A stretch of 64,000 nt of DNA from Udeniomyces pyricola (lineage: Eukaryota > Basidiomycota > Tremellomycetes > Cystofilobasidiales > Mrakiaceae), in assembly GCA_039545295.1 (NCBI GenBank), contig BCIK01000006.1:620001-684000 (forward strand), given 5' to 3'. The position numbers were made by a program, and so were the translations under genes. This document shows positions 12,655 to 22,743 of this stretch, piece by piece; the stretch's first letter is position 1, and every line of letters starts with the position of its first letter. Under the pieces are notes generated by a model. The model saw only the letters and a list, made by a program, of their open reading frames with translations. It searched no databases and was not told the origin of the DNA.

Positions 12655-13737
12655 CTAAGCAAACATGACCCTCTTCTTCTTCGGTTCCTCGTCCTTCTCT
12701 CCTTGAGACCCCTTCTTCTTCCCGCCCTGACCTAACCCAAGAGCCAACGCACCTCCAGCCCGTCGCTTCTCCTTTCGCTTCTCCTTCTTCTCCTTCTCCT
12801 TCTCGAGCAGGAGCTTCTTGGTCGCTCGGAGGGGCGCAGTCCGGTCGAGCTTGCGTTGTGCTTTCGTCTTGATAGAGGTTTGGATGGTTTCACTCGCTCT
12901 AGCCTGATGGTCGGACGTGATGTAGGTGCAGGCGTGAAGAAGACGTCAGTGGAAGGGATACTTTGAGAGAAATCTGCCAATCCCCGAAAGATCGAGAGAA
13001 GCGGCTTGTGGAAAGAAGAAAGGTCGAGGAAGGCGTGTGATAGCGAGTGCAAATGCCCTCGTTCTTCTTCTCTTCCAATTTGTGTTCTTTGAGTTGCTCT
13101 CAGCCAAACAAAAATCTCTAAGGCTTAGGGCACTGTTGCCGTTGCATAGAGAGGGAACCCTTGAGACGTACGGTACGGTCCAACTTGGCGGAACGGTCCT
13201 TGTCTTTGTCGTCGGAGATTTGCGAAATCAGATCTAAGAGCGAGCTCTATTGGGGGAGTGTGTGTTGAGCCGATGAAGGGTGAACGGGATGGACGGATTG
13301 GCAAAGTTATGGTGGTGCGGAGTCCAGGTCGATGGGAGAGCAACGTTAGCGAACATGAAGACGTATGATCAAGAAGAAAGGGAGAGCGAAAAGATTGAAA
13401 GAGAGAGAGAGAGACCAAAGAAAGAGCAAGCGAAGGGTAGAAACCCTTCTGCTTGATGGGATAAACCCCCGGCCCTGCTTGTCGTATACAAAACAAGCTA
13501 CCTCGCAGTCGGATCGTTCGAGCTCATCGGCCGTACCTTTTCTTCAATGAACTTTTTGCCCTTCTTCCCACTCTTGCGCTTGATCTTGTCGTTGGTCTTG
13601 CCGGCGGCAACCCCGGCGGTGGTGGGAGGTGGAGGAATGGGCGAAGAGGGAGGCGCGAGTTTGGAGGAGGAGGCGACGGGTTGATCTGATTCTGAGAATT
13701 CATCGGAGGAATCGTAAGTGGGGGCGAGGGGTGGCAT
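12655..13737 (-). CDS. LOC1: LOC1-like 60S ribosome assembly / mRNA localisation factor
   Basis: Small basic nucleolar protein of 174 residues. Exons 13737..13537, 13246..13172 and 12903..12655 (codon boundaries at both junctions). The core KSGKKGKKFIEEK, followed by a short Leu/Ile-rich helix (SSLLDLISQISDDKDKD), corresponds to the GKKGKKFI...LITTIGDKYD segment of yeast Loc1. A long Lys/Glu-rich helix (EKEKEKKEKRKEKRR) and a terminus close to KKKRVMFA (yeast KKVSFAQ) complete the match. The N-terminus is acidic and Pro-rich. Yeast Loc1 is an RNA chaperone needed for 60S assembly and ASH1 mRNA localisation. Assignment rests on short motifs and overall layout, so it is good but not certain. 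Head to head with RPB5. Confidence 0.75.
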
Positions 13738-14030
13738 GGTGAGTGGATGTGTGGGTGATTGGGTGTATGTGTGTGTATATATATATATGTGACAGGATGA
13801 ACGAGGGTGGGATAAATGTAATGCGGATGGATGATGGGTCCAGAGGGGTCATTGATCAATCATCGGATTTGGCCTGGATGATCACGATGATTTGTTAGAG
13901 TTTCCCTTGATGATCAACGAGAGAAATCTCCCACTTAATACTTGCACTTGAAACCATCGCCCACTCCATCAGTCCAACCAACACCCTCCCACACCCATCC
14001 ACACACCTACGCTCACACACCCTCACCACC
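13738..14030. promoter_or_regulatory. Bidirectional promoter LOC1 / RPB5
   Basis: 293 bp between divergent ATGs of a ribosome-assembly gene and an RNA polymerase subunit. Contains a short AT run near 13778-13789 and a CA/CCA-rich segment just before the RPB5 ATG. No defined element could be assigned. Confidence 0.55.
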
Positions 14031-15758
14031 ATGGCCGACGACCGAGAAGTTGCCCGTCTCTACAGAGTCAACAAGACCATCCACGAACTTGTCGATGACA
14101 GAGTTCGTCTCTCTCTCCTCCCTTCTTGCTCGACCGACGCGTTCAAACGCTCCCTTCCGCTCTTCTCCATGTGGCTTACCTCGCTGTCGCCCTCTCTCTA
14201 TCTCTCTACCTTGCTCTCTGTCCCTCTAGGGCTTCCAAGTGTCCGAGGAAGAGAAGGACATGTCGTTTGACCAGTTCCGAAACCAGTTCGCTCCCAACGG
14301 TCAGGTTGAGTGCGTCCCACACTTCCTTCTTGGCTCCTTTCCCTTCCTTTCCTCTACTTCGTCTCGTCTGTGCCCTCCTCGTTGCTTCGGGAACACTCTC
14401 GTCTCTATCACATTCCACAACGAAACATCCTCCATCAGTAGACTTGTTCCCCTCGTGACGCCTCAAAACGATGCTTATCCTCTCTCTTCGTCCTTCACTT
14501 AACGTCTCATCCTTTCCTATCCTCCGCTATACGCTTCCCCTTCCCCGCCTTCTCCTCTTTCTTCGCTGGAATACCTAACTCGTCGTCTTCTCTCCGACTC
14601 AATTTACACACCTACTCGTATCCATCCAGTCGAACTCAGCTCAACTTCTTTGCCAACCACCGCGAAAACCAGCAGGAAAGCATCTTTATCTTCTATTCGG
14701 ACGAGCGAAAGGTCGGCATCAAGACGATGCGAAAGTGGGTTCGCTTCTCCTTGATCTCCCATTTTGGGGTCTCAGTTCGTGTTAGGGTTGCTCAGACGTA
14801 GGGCTTGAGGGGGAGAGGAGAGGAGATGTTGGAATGAATGCGATGCTGGACGAAGGGAGAACGCAGGGAGGGTATGGGCAGGAGAAGTAGCCGAAGCGTA
14901 GGACAAAAGACCATGCATGGACTGTATGCTGATACCCAAGCTTCCTTACTTGCGACGTCGACTTCTGTACCTTTCCTCTCCTATACCCCCTTTGAATGCG
15001 GTTCAGGTTCATCACCATTCTCGAAGAACGTCGCATAACCCGAGGAATCATCATCTACTCGGACGCCATGTCGCCTCCCGCGCGCAAAGTCATCACCTCG
15101 ATGGGTGCCGATTACAAGTTGGAAGAGTACCCCGAAGCTGACCTCTTGGTCAACATCACCAAGCATACGCTCGTCCCGCTTCACGAGGTCCTGAGGGAAG
15201 AGGAGAAGAGCGACTTGTTGACGCGATAGTAAGTTGGCACTCAATTATACTAACCCTCGCTTCTTTGACGAGGACAGAGCACTTATAGCTTTCCCTGCTT
15301 TGATATCACTTGTTTCTTGCGTTGCCAACTCTGATCTGACGATACATCCATTCATGTCCTCCACTGTCTTTATGCGTTCTCCTCCTCTCCTCTGCTGCTT
15401 TCCTCTTCAACCCAAAACCAACCCCAAATCGACCAACACAATTTCTTATCTCAGCCGACTCCGTGAAACGCAGCTCCCTCGTATTCTCCTGTCGGATCCT
15501 GTCGCGCGGTACTACGGTCTTACTCGAGGTCAGGTCGTCAAGATCACTCGGGCTTCGGAAACGGCGGTACGTCGATCTTTTCTTTTTTTCTTCTCCCTCT
15601 TTTGAGACATGTTAAAAGATACTGATTGTTGATGGATTCTCTTTCTTCTTCGTCTCCTTGATTTGGTCGGACGATCCATTGCGCCTCCCTATCTTTTGTT
15701 CCGGTTCCAAATTTGGTTCTTACAGGGCCGATACATCACTTTCCGCATAGCTCTCTAA
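14031..15758 (+). CDS. RPB5: RNA polymerases I, II and III shared subunit RPB5 (RPABC1)
   Basis: Common subunit of the three nuclear RNA polymerases, forming part of the lower jaw. Exons 14031..14102, 14230..14309, 14630..14734, 15007..15228, 15455..15566 and 15726..15758 join to 207 residues, close to the usual 205-215. The N-terminal jaw domain (about 1-140) includes [13 protein letters not shown] and [11 protein letters not shown]. The C-terminal assembly domain has [13 protein letters not shown], the conserved [24 protein letters not shown] and [12 protein letters not shown]. All six exons keep phase. The start ATG is the first in a Kozak-like ACCATGG context. Confidence 0.97.
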
Positions 15759-16410
15759 TGGCGATCCCTCTCCTCCTTTATGCCTTCTTTCATCCATTCG
15801 ATCCATACACTCCAAAATCAAAAAGGGAACGCACCTCTCTTTTCCCCTCACGTACCGTTTGTTAACTCACCCCCCCCCCCCCGCCACCTTGCTTCCCCTT
15901 CCTTTCTCTCTGTGTGTAGTTGCTTTGTCTCCATTTTTTCTTTTCTTACCGTGCCTCGTTCCCGTTCGTACGAGCTTCGCGTCTTATCCACACCACCTCG
16001 AGTTATCACCATCTCCTTCCCCCTTTTTTCAAACCCCGGCCCCATTCCCTCTCTTTCATTCTTCCTGATCTCGACGAGCTTTCTTCCTTTCTTTTTTTTT
16101 TGCCTTTCTCTATTCGTTTCCACCTCCGGAAACTGTTCTCAGACGTACCCCCTCTTTTCTTTTTTGTTTTCCTTCTATTTCTGCTTTTTTTTTCTTTTTC
16201 CATGTCCAAAAAAAAAAAGATAGATGGAAACCACGGATGTGTGATGGCAGCAGCTCGCACCAGCTGTTCGAATTTGTAAAAAGAAAAGAGAAAGAAGAGG
16301 AAAAGCAGAGAGGCCAAGGCAAGCTAGCCGACGTGAAACTTCTTTAATCAGTAACCCCCCTTAAAATCCCCTCCTCCGAGTTCCGACGGAGGCCCTTCTC
16401 GTCACTCAAT

Positions 16411-16454
<44 letters not shown>

Positions 16455-16569
16455 CACCCAGCCTCCCATCCCTCTTCTCGTCCTCCTTCCCCAAACGTTC
16501 CAAACCCTAACCATAAGCTGGCGTCCCTCCGTCGTCGCCGTCGTCTTCTTCGGGGTTTTTTTTTTTTGC
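15759..16569. other. Convergent 3' flanks of RPB5 and metacaspase
   Basis: Very T- and C-rich plus strand (C run near 15871-15881, many T runs) followed by a 41-A run at 16412-16452. No coding exon supported; the long frames here are pyrimidine-tract translations. Confidence 0.65.
16412..16452. repeat. Homopolymer A run, 41 bp
   Basis: Uninterrupted A41 in the convergent 3' intergenic region, about 120 bp past the metacaspase stop. Confidence 0.95.
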
Positions 16570-19429
16570 TCAACACGTCCAAGCCAACTGGACATCCATC
16601 GGATGACTGCTGCTCAATTGAGGTTTCTGGTCGTACTTGCCTCGGAGCTCCTCTCGGATGTTGCAGAGGAGCTGCTGGAACGAGACGTTTGGGTATTTCG
16701 CTGGGGAGGAGAAGAAGAAGGACAAGACAGGCCAAAAAGATTTCATTTGTCAGGAGTACGAAACACGAAAGAACGCAGCGACCTGGATTAGGCAAAGAAG
16801 ACAACGAAAGTGAAGAGAGAGAAAGAGAAGAGGAATGGATTGAACGGCAACTCACTGAGACTCGCGATGAAGGCGTACGACATGGCTAGGTAAATTGTTG
16901 ACCGGTAAACGAAAGGGGTCACATAGTCAGTCCGAGCAAGTACTCTTCTTCATTGCCGAAGAGAAGAAAAACAACAAAGAGGCGATCGGAAGGAATGGGA
17001 AAAAGATAAGGAATAGAGGGGAAGAAGAGGAAGGGAGGAGGAAGGTTTGAGGACTTACCGCCCGTCGCTTTGCCTGCCTCTGAAGTATCGGCCGAGGTTT
17101 GAGAGTCCTTGCAGCCGGAAAAGGACTGAAGGGAGTTCCGCAAGAGTGACGGATGCACGGAAGAAAAGGCGAAGGGAAATTGGGTGGTGAGATAGAAATA
17201 GGTAACCGGATGAATGAAGACGGCGATTCAGTTCAAACGGAATTCAAGGACTTTAGGATCGGCGAGAGGCAAGATGAATCGAGCGTAAACAAAGATGAAG
17301 AGTAGAGTAGAGTGCAGAGGCAACGAACGATGACGTCGGCTGGTGAAGTTTTCTGTATCAGAAAAAGCAATGAGATGGAGAACTCATGAGTCAATCTTTG
17401 AAGGGCGAACAAGAAGCCATACAAACTGGCATGATACACAAATGAGACATCTACTCCTTACCGTCTTCTTAGTGTTTTCCGTGGCCTGGTTTCCACTCGT
17501 CACACTCTTGAACGTACCCATGACTCCCTTCATGAGTCCACCAATGTCGCCTTTGAGGTACGACATACCTGCACCCAAAAGACCTTGACCGGCCTCGGCG
17601 AGGAGGTTGGGCTCTTTGATCTTGCCTTCCGTCGAGTAGACGTAAGGCAAATCGAGAGCAGTTGCCGAGTGGCAAGAGTCAAAGATAGCAGTCAGGCGGC
17701 AACCAGGGGGAAGAGGCTTGACCTTGTTGCATTGCAAAAGCCGAACGAGGAAAAAGCAAGGAGGTATGATCGTCAGAGAAGGGTCCAGTTAGAGGTGAGA
17801 GATTCCTAGGGAGGAGAACAAACCATGATGTCGTGCATTTCATCATCGATGATGGGCGAAGTCTGCTTGTGGTCGATAGGATAGATGCACTCATCGTATC
17901 CATCGTCCTCGTCTGTCACATCACACCGACCACTCGAAGAGTCAGTTTCACGCTTCGACTACCGACGACGGCAGTACCTTTTCTTGTCCCACATCGGACG
18001 ACAACCGGATGACAACCGTCAAGCTCACCTCCATCTCGATCCTCAACCTGTCCTCCGTGACCGGAGTAATGGAAGAAAAGTGAGTCGTTTGGCTGAGCAC
18101 CTCGTACGAGCCACTGCATTGCAGTGATCATATTGGCTCGCGTCGGCATCTGACGAGGGTTTCGTGCGTCGTCAGTGAGAACGACAATGTCGTCTTCTTG
18201 GTAACCGTATCGAGCAGTGATGAATGTTTTGATGTTGTGGACATCGTTGATGCCTGGACAAAGGGAGAGCGAGAAGAACGAAATCAAGGTGAATTAACGA
18301 GGTCATGAGGGTGAACCGATAATCATGACATGATGTGTGGGAGAGATTTCGGAACGCGACTGACATCCGTTCAATTGGGAAGATGTTCCAGTGTAATTGA
18401 TACCAATCAGCAACGCCTTTTTCTTGCCGTTACACTGCAGATATCGTCGGAACAATCAACCAAGGTGGCCGAGGTTCAGCTGCTTGCTGCTCGTCGGCGG
18501 GCGAGATGAAGTAGATTGGAGCAGTGCTGACCTGAGAGTACTTGAAGTACGGCTGTTGAGCTTGGCCGTTCTGACCTTGGTACTGAGGCCCATAGTGCTG
18601 CGCGTTGAGAGGGACGCTTTGGGGAGGAGGGCCCGAAGGAGGCCTGTAGAGTAGTGTGGGCTCAGCTTCACGTTTGGGCATCTGCATGCAATCCAGACCG
18701 TCATCGATTGAACGAACCCGTATCGGTTGTGGCCAGGCTGTTGATAGCCGCCTGAGAACTGCTGAGGGTATCCATTGGAAGAGTAGCCTCCGCCTCCGCC
18801 ACTGAAGATGGTGAGCAAGGGATGGGGAAGGAGTGGACGAGGATCGCGGCAGTCAGGACGCGTGATTTCAGGCGAGTGCCAAGGGTTCTGGATAGGAAAG
18901 AGGTAGAGTGAATAGTGCGCCATTGAGATCACCTGTTATAAATCTGTGGAGGAGGTGGAGCCGAGGCTGATGAGAGCGGTGGGTGATTAGGCAGGATGAT
19001 GGGCGATGGCCAAGGCAGAGACGGGATAGGATGAGGTCAGGTTAGCGAAGCACCATGGATATGCATAGTCGAGCCGCAGCACCTGAGGGCGAAAGGACGA
19101 ACGAGGGCCGTGGAATTGGCCGGGGGGCGGCTGACCGTAGCCTCCGCCCCCGCCGTACTGGTTAGGGTACTGCTGAGGGAGGGGAGGAGGACCACCGTAT
19201 CCTCCCTGAGGCGGAGCTCCGTAAGGGGGTCTGGTTGTATGGGGAGGGCAGAGGCGAGGCGATCAGCAAGCGAAAACGGGAGCGCGGGTGTGATCATCAG
19301 ATGACGAGCCAAAGCCAAGGCGGAATGAGGATGAGGAGCGACTGACTGCTGGTACTGTTGGTGATGTTGACCGGGGTACTGGGAGGTGTTGTGATTTGAG
19401 CCACCACCGGGATAGGCGTTCCAGGACAT
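16570..19429 (-). CDS. MCA1: Metacaspase (type I, MCA1-like)
   Basis: Arg/Lys-specific cysteine protease of clan CD, cytosolic, linked to stress death and proteostasis in fungi. Thirteen exons: 19429..19347, 19230..19103, 18966..18933, 18801..18718, 18643..18532, 18434..18365, 18253..18029, 17912..17824, 17722..17462, 17352..17329, 17125..17059, 16885..16856, 16700..16570; 445 residues. Residues 1-145 form a Gln/Pro/Gly/Tyr-rich prodomain ([23 protein letters not shown]). The p20 domain opens with [13 protein letters not shown]. The catalytic pair is visible: His236 in [10 protein letters not shown] and Cys292 in [14 protein letters not shown]. Acidic residues of the S1 pocket follow in [11 protein letters not shown]. 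The p10 part has [12 protein letters not shown] and ends at [14 protein letters not shown]. The exon 2 donor (GTTCGT at 19102) was chosen to keep frame and is the least certain junction. Divergent from ROK1. Confidence 0.94.
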
Positions 19430-19672
19430 GATTGGCGAGTTAAGGGAGTGGTATGGGTGGTTGGGTAAGGGGGTGTGGGGGTGGGGGGATGATGGAAGAT
19501 GCAGGGAGGGGAAGGCGATGATGATCGACGATGATGATCAGCGCATGGATTATGCAACCGGCACATTGCATTTTGGGCGCGCCAACTCGACACCTCCCAA
19601 AGTTTCGATCCTCCAGCTCGCCTGTCGCCGGTCTCATCCAACTTGATCCCTCATCTTCACCCGTCTGCCACC
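19430..19672. promoter_or_regulatory. Divergent promoter MCA1 / ROK1
   Basis: 243 bp between divergent ATGs. GT/GGT-rich near 19445-19490; no clear TATA box seen. Confidence 0.5.
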
Positions 19673-22433
19673 ATGGACCCCTTCAAACTCCTTACTCAGG
19701 GTGCTCGCTTCAACAAGAACACCCCAGCCCACAAAGCCGCCCTCTTCTCCCAGAAACAGCAAAAGCAGCAGCTCAAACGTCTCAACGCGACTGGCTCCAG
19801 CGACGAAGACTCCGACGCCGACGACGACGACGCAGAGGACGCCGCCGGACCAGCTGTTCTTCCGGCCGAACTCGATTTCTTCAAAGTCGGAGCAGCCACA
19901 GCCGGTGCGGAGGGAGGCAAGGGCAAGAGGAAGCGGGATGAGGTCGGACCTGGTGAGTGGGGAGGCTTGATTCGGCAAGAGCTTCTATCGGACTGGCAGT
20001 CCGTCCCGACGCGTCCAACTACTGCTCTTGGCGCTGTGGACCACTCTCATAGTCATCAACAACCTGGCAGACCACGGGAGTCATCGGCCACTGCTAGTCT
20101 AGCAGATACGTTGCGTTTTCCTTGCCTCTCCTTGCTCAACAGATTGCTGAACCTCACGTTGCTCTGCTTTGGCCGCAGTTCAAGCCCGAACACTTCCTAC
20201 GCCGACAAATCGGCTCAACCTGACGGGACGTGCTCCACCCCCCGCTTTGACTAACCTCGCCGAATTCATCGAGAAGCACACGCCGCCGACTTACATCATG
20301 CGGAACTTAGCGGAGATGGGTATCTCTGAGATGAGCGAGGTTGGACGAGGGGCTGGCGCTGTCATGATGGCCGTGAGTGGCGATGCTTTTATCTAGTCGT
20401 CAGCTGTTATTGGTCGCGTTTTGAGCCCCGTGAACTGACAAGAACAATCGATCATCTTGTCAATGTTGAACAATTCGCCATAGGGTCGGGACCTCATCGC
20501 GTTGGCTCCTACAGGATCGGGCAAGACGATCTCTTACCTCCTTCCTTTGCTTACCCTCCTCCGCCAACCTGCCTCTTCCCTCGCCTCTACCACCTCCGAC
20601 GCATCCTCCTCAACTACGTCTATCACACCTCCTGCTGGATCCAAAGGCCCACGGTCCCTCATTCTCTCTCCGACCCGAGAGCTCGCCCTTCAGATCCAGA
20701 ACGAGTGTGCCAAGTTAACCAAGGGACGAAAGTGGAGAGTCGTCGTCCTCAGCAAGGCCAACGAGAAGAGTGTTGTCGAAGGTGTCGGTACGTCCTCTTT
20801 CGGTTTGTTTCACGTGTTGATCTGACGAGAGAATGGCATTGGTGACGAGCTGAAACGCAAGATCAATTCAGAGAAGGCTGACGATCACGCCCGTCTGGCT
20901 CGCTTGTATGCATCAGATATCCTCATCACGACTCCGCTGCGACTCACCCAGACCATCAAGAACACATCTCTTTCGTTTGCCTCGTGAGTTTTCCTTCTTG
21001 ATTTGTTTTCCGGCTTGACGTGGCCGTCTAATTGACCGCTTCAACCGCTGATGTACACGTTTCCCATCGAAACCGCAGGACGGAACACGTCATTCTCGAC
21101 GAGTCGGATCGACTTCTCGACTCGACGTTCCTTCCTATCGTAGATGAGGTCCTCTCAACCATGACCTCGCCAGACCTCAAGCGATACCTCTTCACTGCCA
21201 CCCTTCCGAGTAGCTTGGAAGAAGTCGCCAAGGGTCTCGGCGCGGGCGACGGTGTAAGAGTCGTCGTCGGTCTCAAGTGAGTTCTGAGCATTCATTTTGA
21301 CTTTTCTTTTTGCGATTGTGTACCATGCTCAAACACTGTATGAACTGGCTCTTTTTTCTCTCTGTCCACCTGCTCCCACTCTCTTCCATCTGCTCTTGTC
21401 TACCCCTTGCAACCTATTCCCCTATGTTTTCTCAAACTCCACTTTTCCTACTTTTTCTCATTCTTCAGAGATGCGGCGACGTCGCTCATCAACCAGCGTC
21501 TGCTCTTCACGGGTACCGAAACCCACAAACTCCAATCCCTCCGTCAGATCCTCACGTCGTCGCCACTCTCCTCTCTGTCCTCCTCCACCTCCGCTCCAGC
21601 CTTTTCTTTCCAGCCCCCTGCCCTCATCTTTGTCCAATCCATCCCGCGAGCCAACGATCTCTTCCACGAGCTCGTCTACGACGGTCTCCACGTCGACGTC
21701 ATCCACTCCGAGCGAACGCCAGCCGAGCGAGAGCGCGTCGTCAAGGAGTTCAGAGAAGGTCGCGTTTGGATCTTGATCACGACGGAGCTCATGGGGCGAG
21801 GCATGGACTTCCGTGGCGTCAACTTGGTCGTCAACTACGATTTCCCAACGAGCGTGCAGAGCTACGTTCATCGAATTGGTAGGACGGGTCGTGCGGGAAG
21901 GTCAGGAGACGCCATTACGTTCTTCACCAACGAGGATGCACCCTACCTCAAGATGTACGTTGTTGTTTTGCCACCTTTCGGTTGTCTTGGGTACGCAGTT
22001 TCCAGTCTTGGGGGCTTACGTTCGTGTGCTTTCTTTGTCCTCTTACTTCAGGGTTGCCAACGTCATGCGACAGTCGGGTTGCGAGGTGCCTGAATGGATG
22101 ACTGCGTACGTCTTGTTCAGTCAACAACTCTTCGGATCTCTATGCAAGACCCATGAGCTTCTTTCTGGTGGTTGACGTGTCAGTCTGGTTTTGACATCAA
22201 CGACTAACACTTTGCCTAATCCCTTATTGGATCCAACCAGTCTCAAGAACCCGACCAAGAAGCAGCGCAAGGAGATCAAGCGCAAGCCTGTCGAGCGAAC
22301 CGACGTCCGTACGGTCGGAGGATCTGGTATTGGCAGGCAGAAGGCTGTCAAAAGACGGGAGATGGTTGAGGGAAGCAAGAGGCGTAAGACCAAGGAGGAA
22401 AAGGAGGAGGGAAGTGAGGGAGAGAGTGATTAA
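19673..22433 (+). CDS. ROK1: DEAD-box ATP-dependent RNA helicase ROK1 (DDX52)
   Basis: Nucleolar helicase of 18S rRNA processing, 620 residues. Exons 19673..19952, 20179..20372, 20484..20787, 20830..20983, 21079..21276, 21469..21954, 22052..22105 and 22241..22433. The ROK1 N-terminus [13 protein letters not shown] is present. Motifs: I APTGSGKT (166-173), Ia SPTRELALQ, Ib near [20 protein letters not shown] (318-321 DESD, not DEAD), III TATLPSS (SAT replaced by TAT), [35 protein letters not shown]. The C-terminus is Lys/Arg-rich. The Q-motif position (residues 144-150) reads EMSEVGR where PTPIQ-type residues are expected. Intron 3 (20788..20829) is only 42 bp and its acceptor is inferred from frame. 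Divergent from MCA1 and followed 310 bp later by the NYN gene. Confidence 0.94.
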
Positions 22434-22743
22434 CATGGTGATTACAGTCTGTGTGGATTTTCAGAATACTGACGGGACTCGAACAAGATTTTGAAGATGA
22501 TGAGGATGAACCGGTGAAAAAACGAACAGCACAGAGCATCGAGGGCAAGCAAGAACCAGGCGGAAGATTGATTTTTGTAACAGGGAGCACAGGTTCCTGT
22601 CGCCACGTGGCGTTAAACGTTAATCACGCGTCTTGCACTTTCGGAGAAGTCCCCCCCCCCTACCTCCTCCTCTCCCCACAATACGTAAATCTCAACCACA
22701 CCCTAACGCCATCGCCTCTTCCCCTCATACACTTCCCGTCTGC
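22434..22743. other. Intergenic between ROK1 and the NYN gene
   Basis: 310 bp holding the ROK1 3' flank and the NYN promoter. A C run of about 10 lies near 22649-22658. No exon supported. Confidence 0.6.

Noticed and set aside
15780..16279. Overlapping Phe/Leu/Ser-rich ORFs after RPB5
   Set aside because: Translations of T/C-rich 3' flank; no splice-compatible extension of RPB5, whose stop at 15758 follows the canonical GRYITFRI end.
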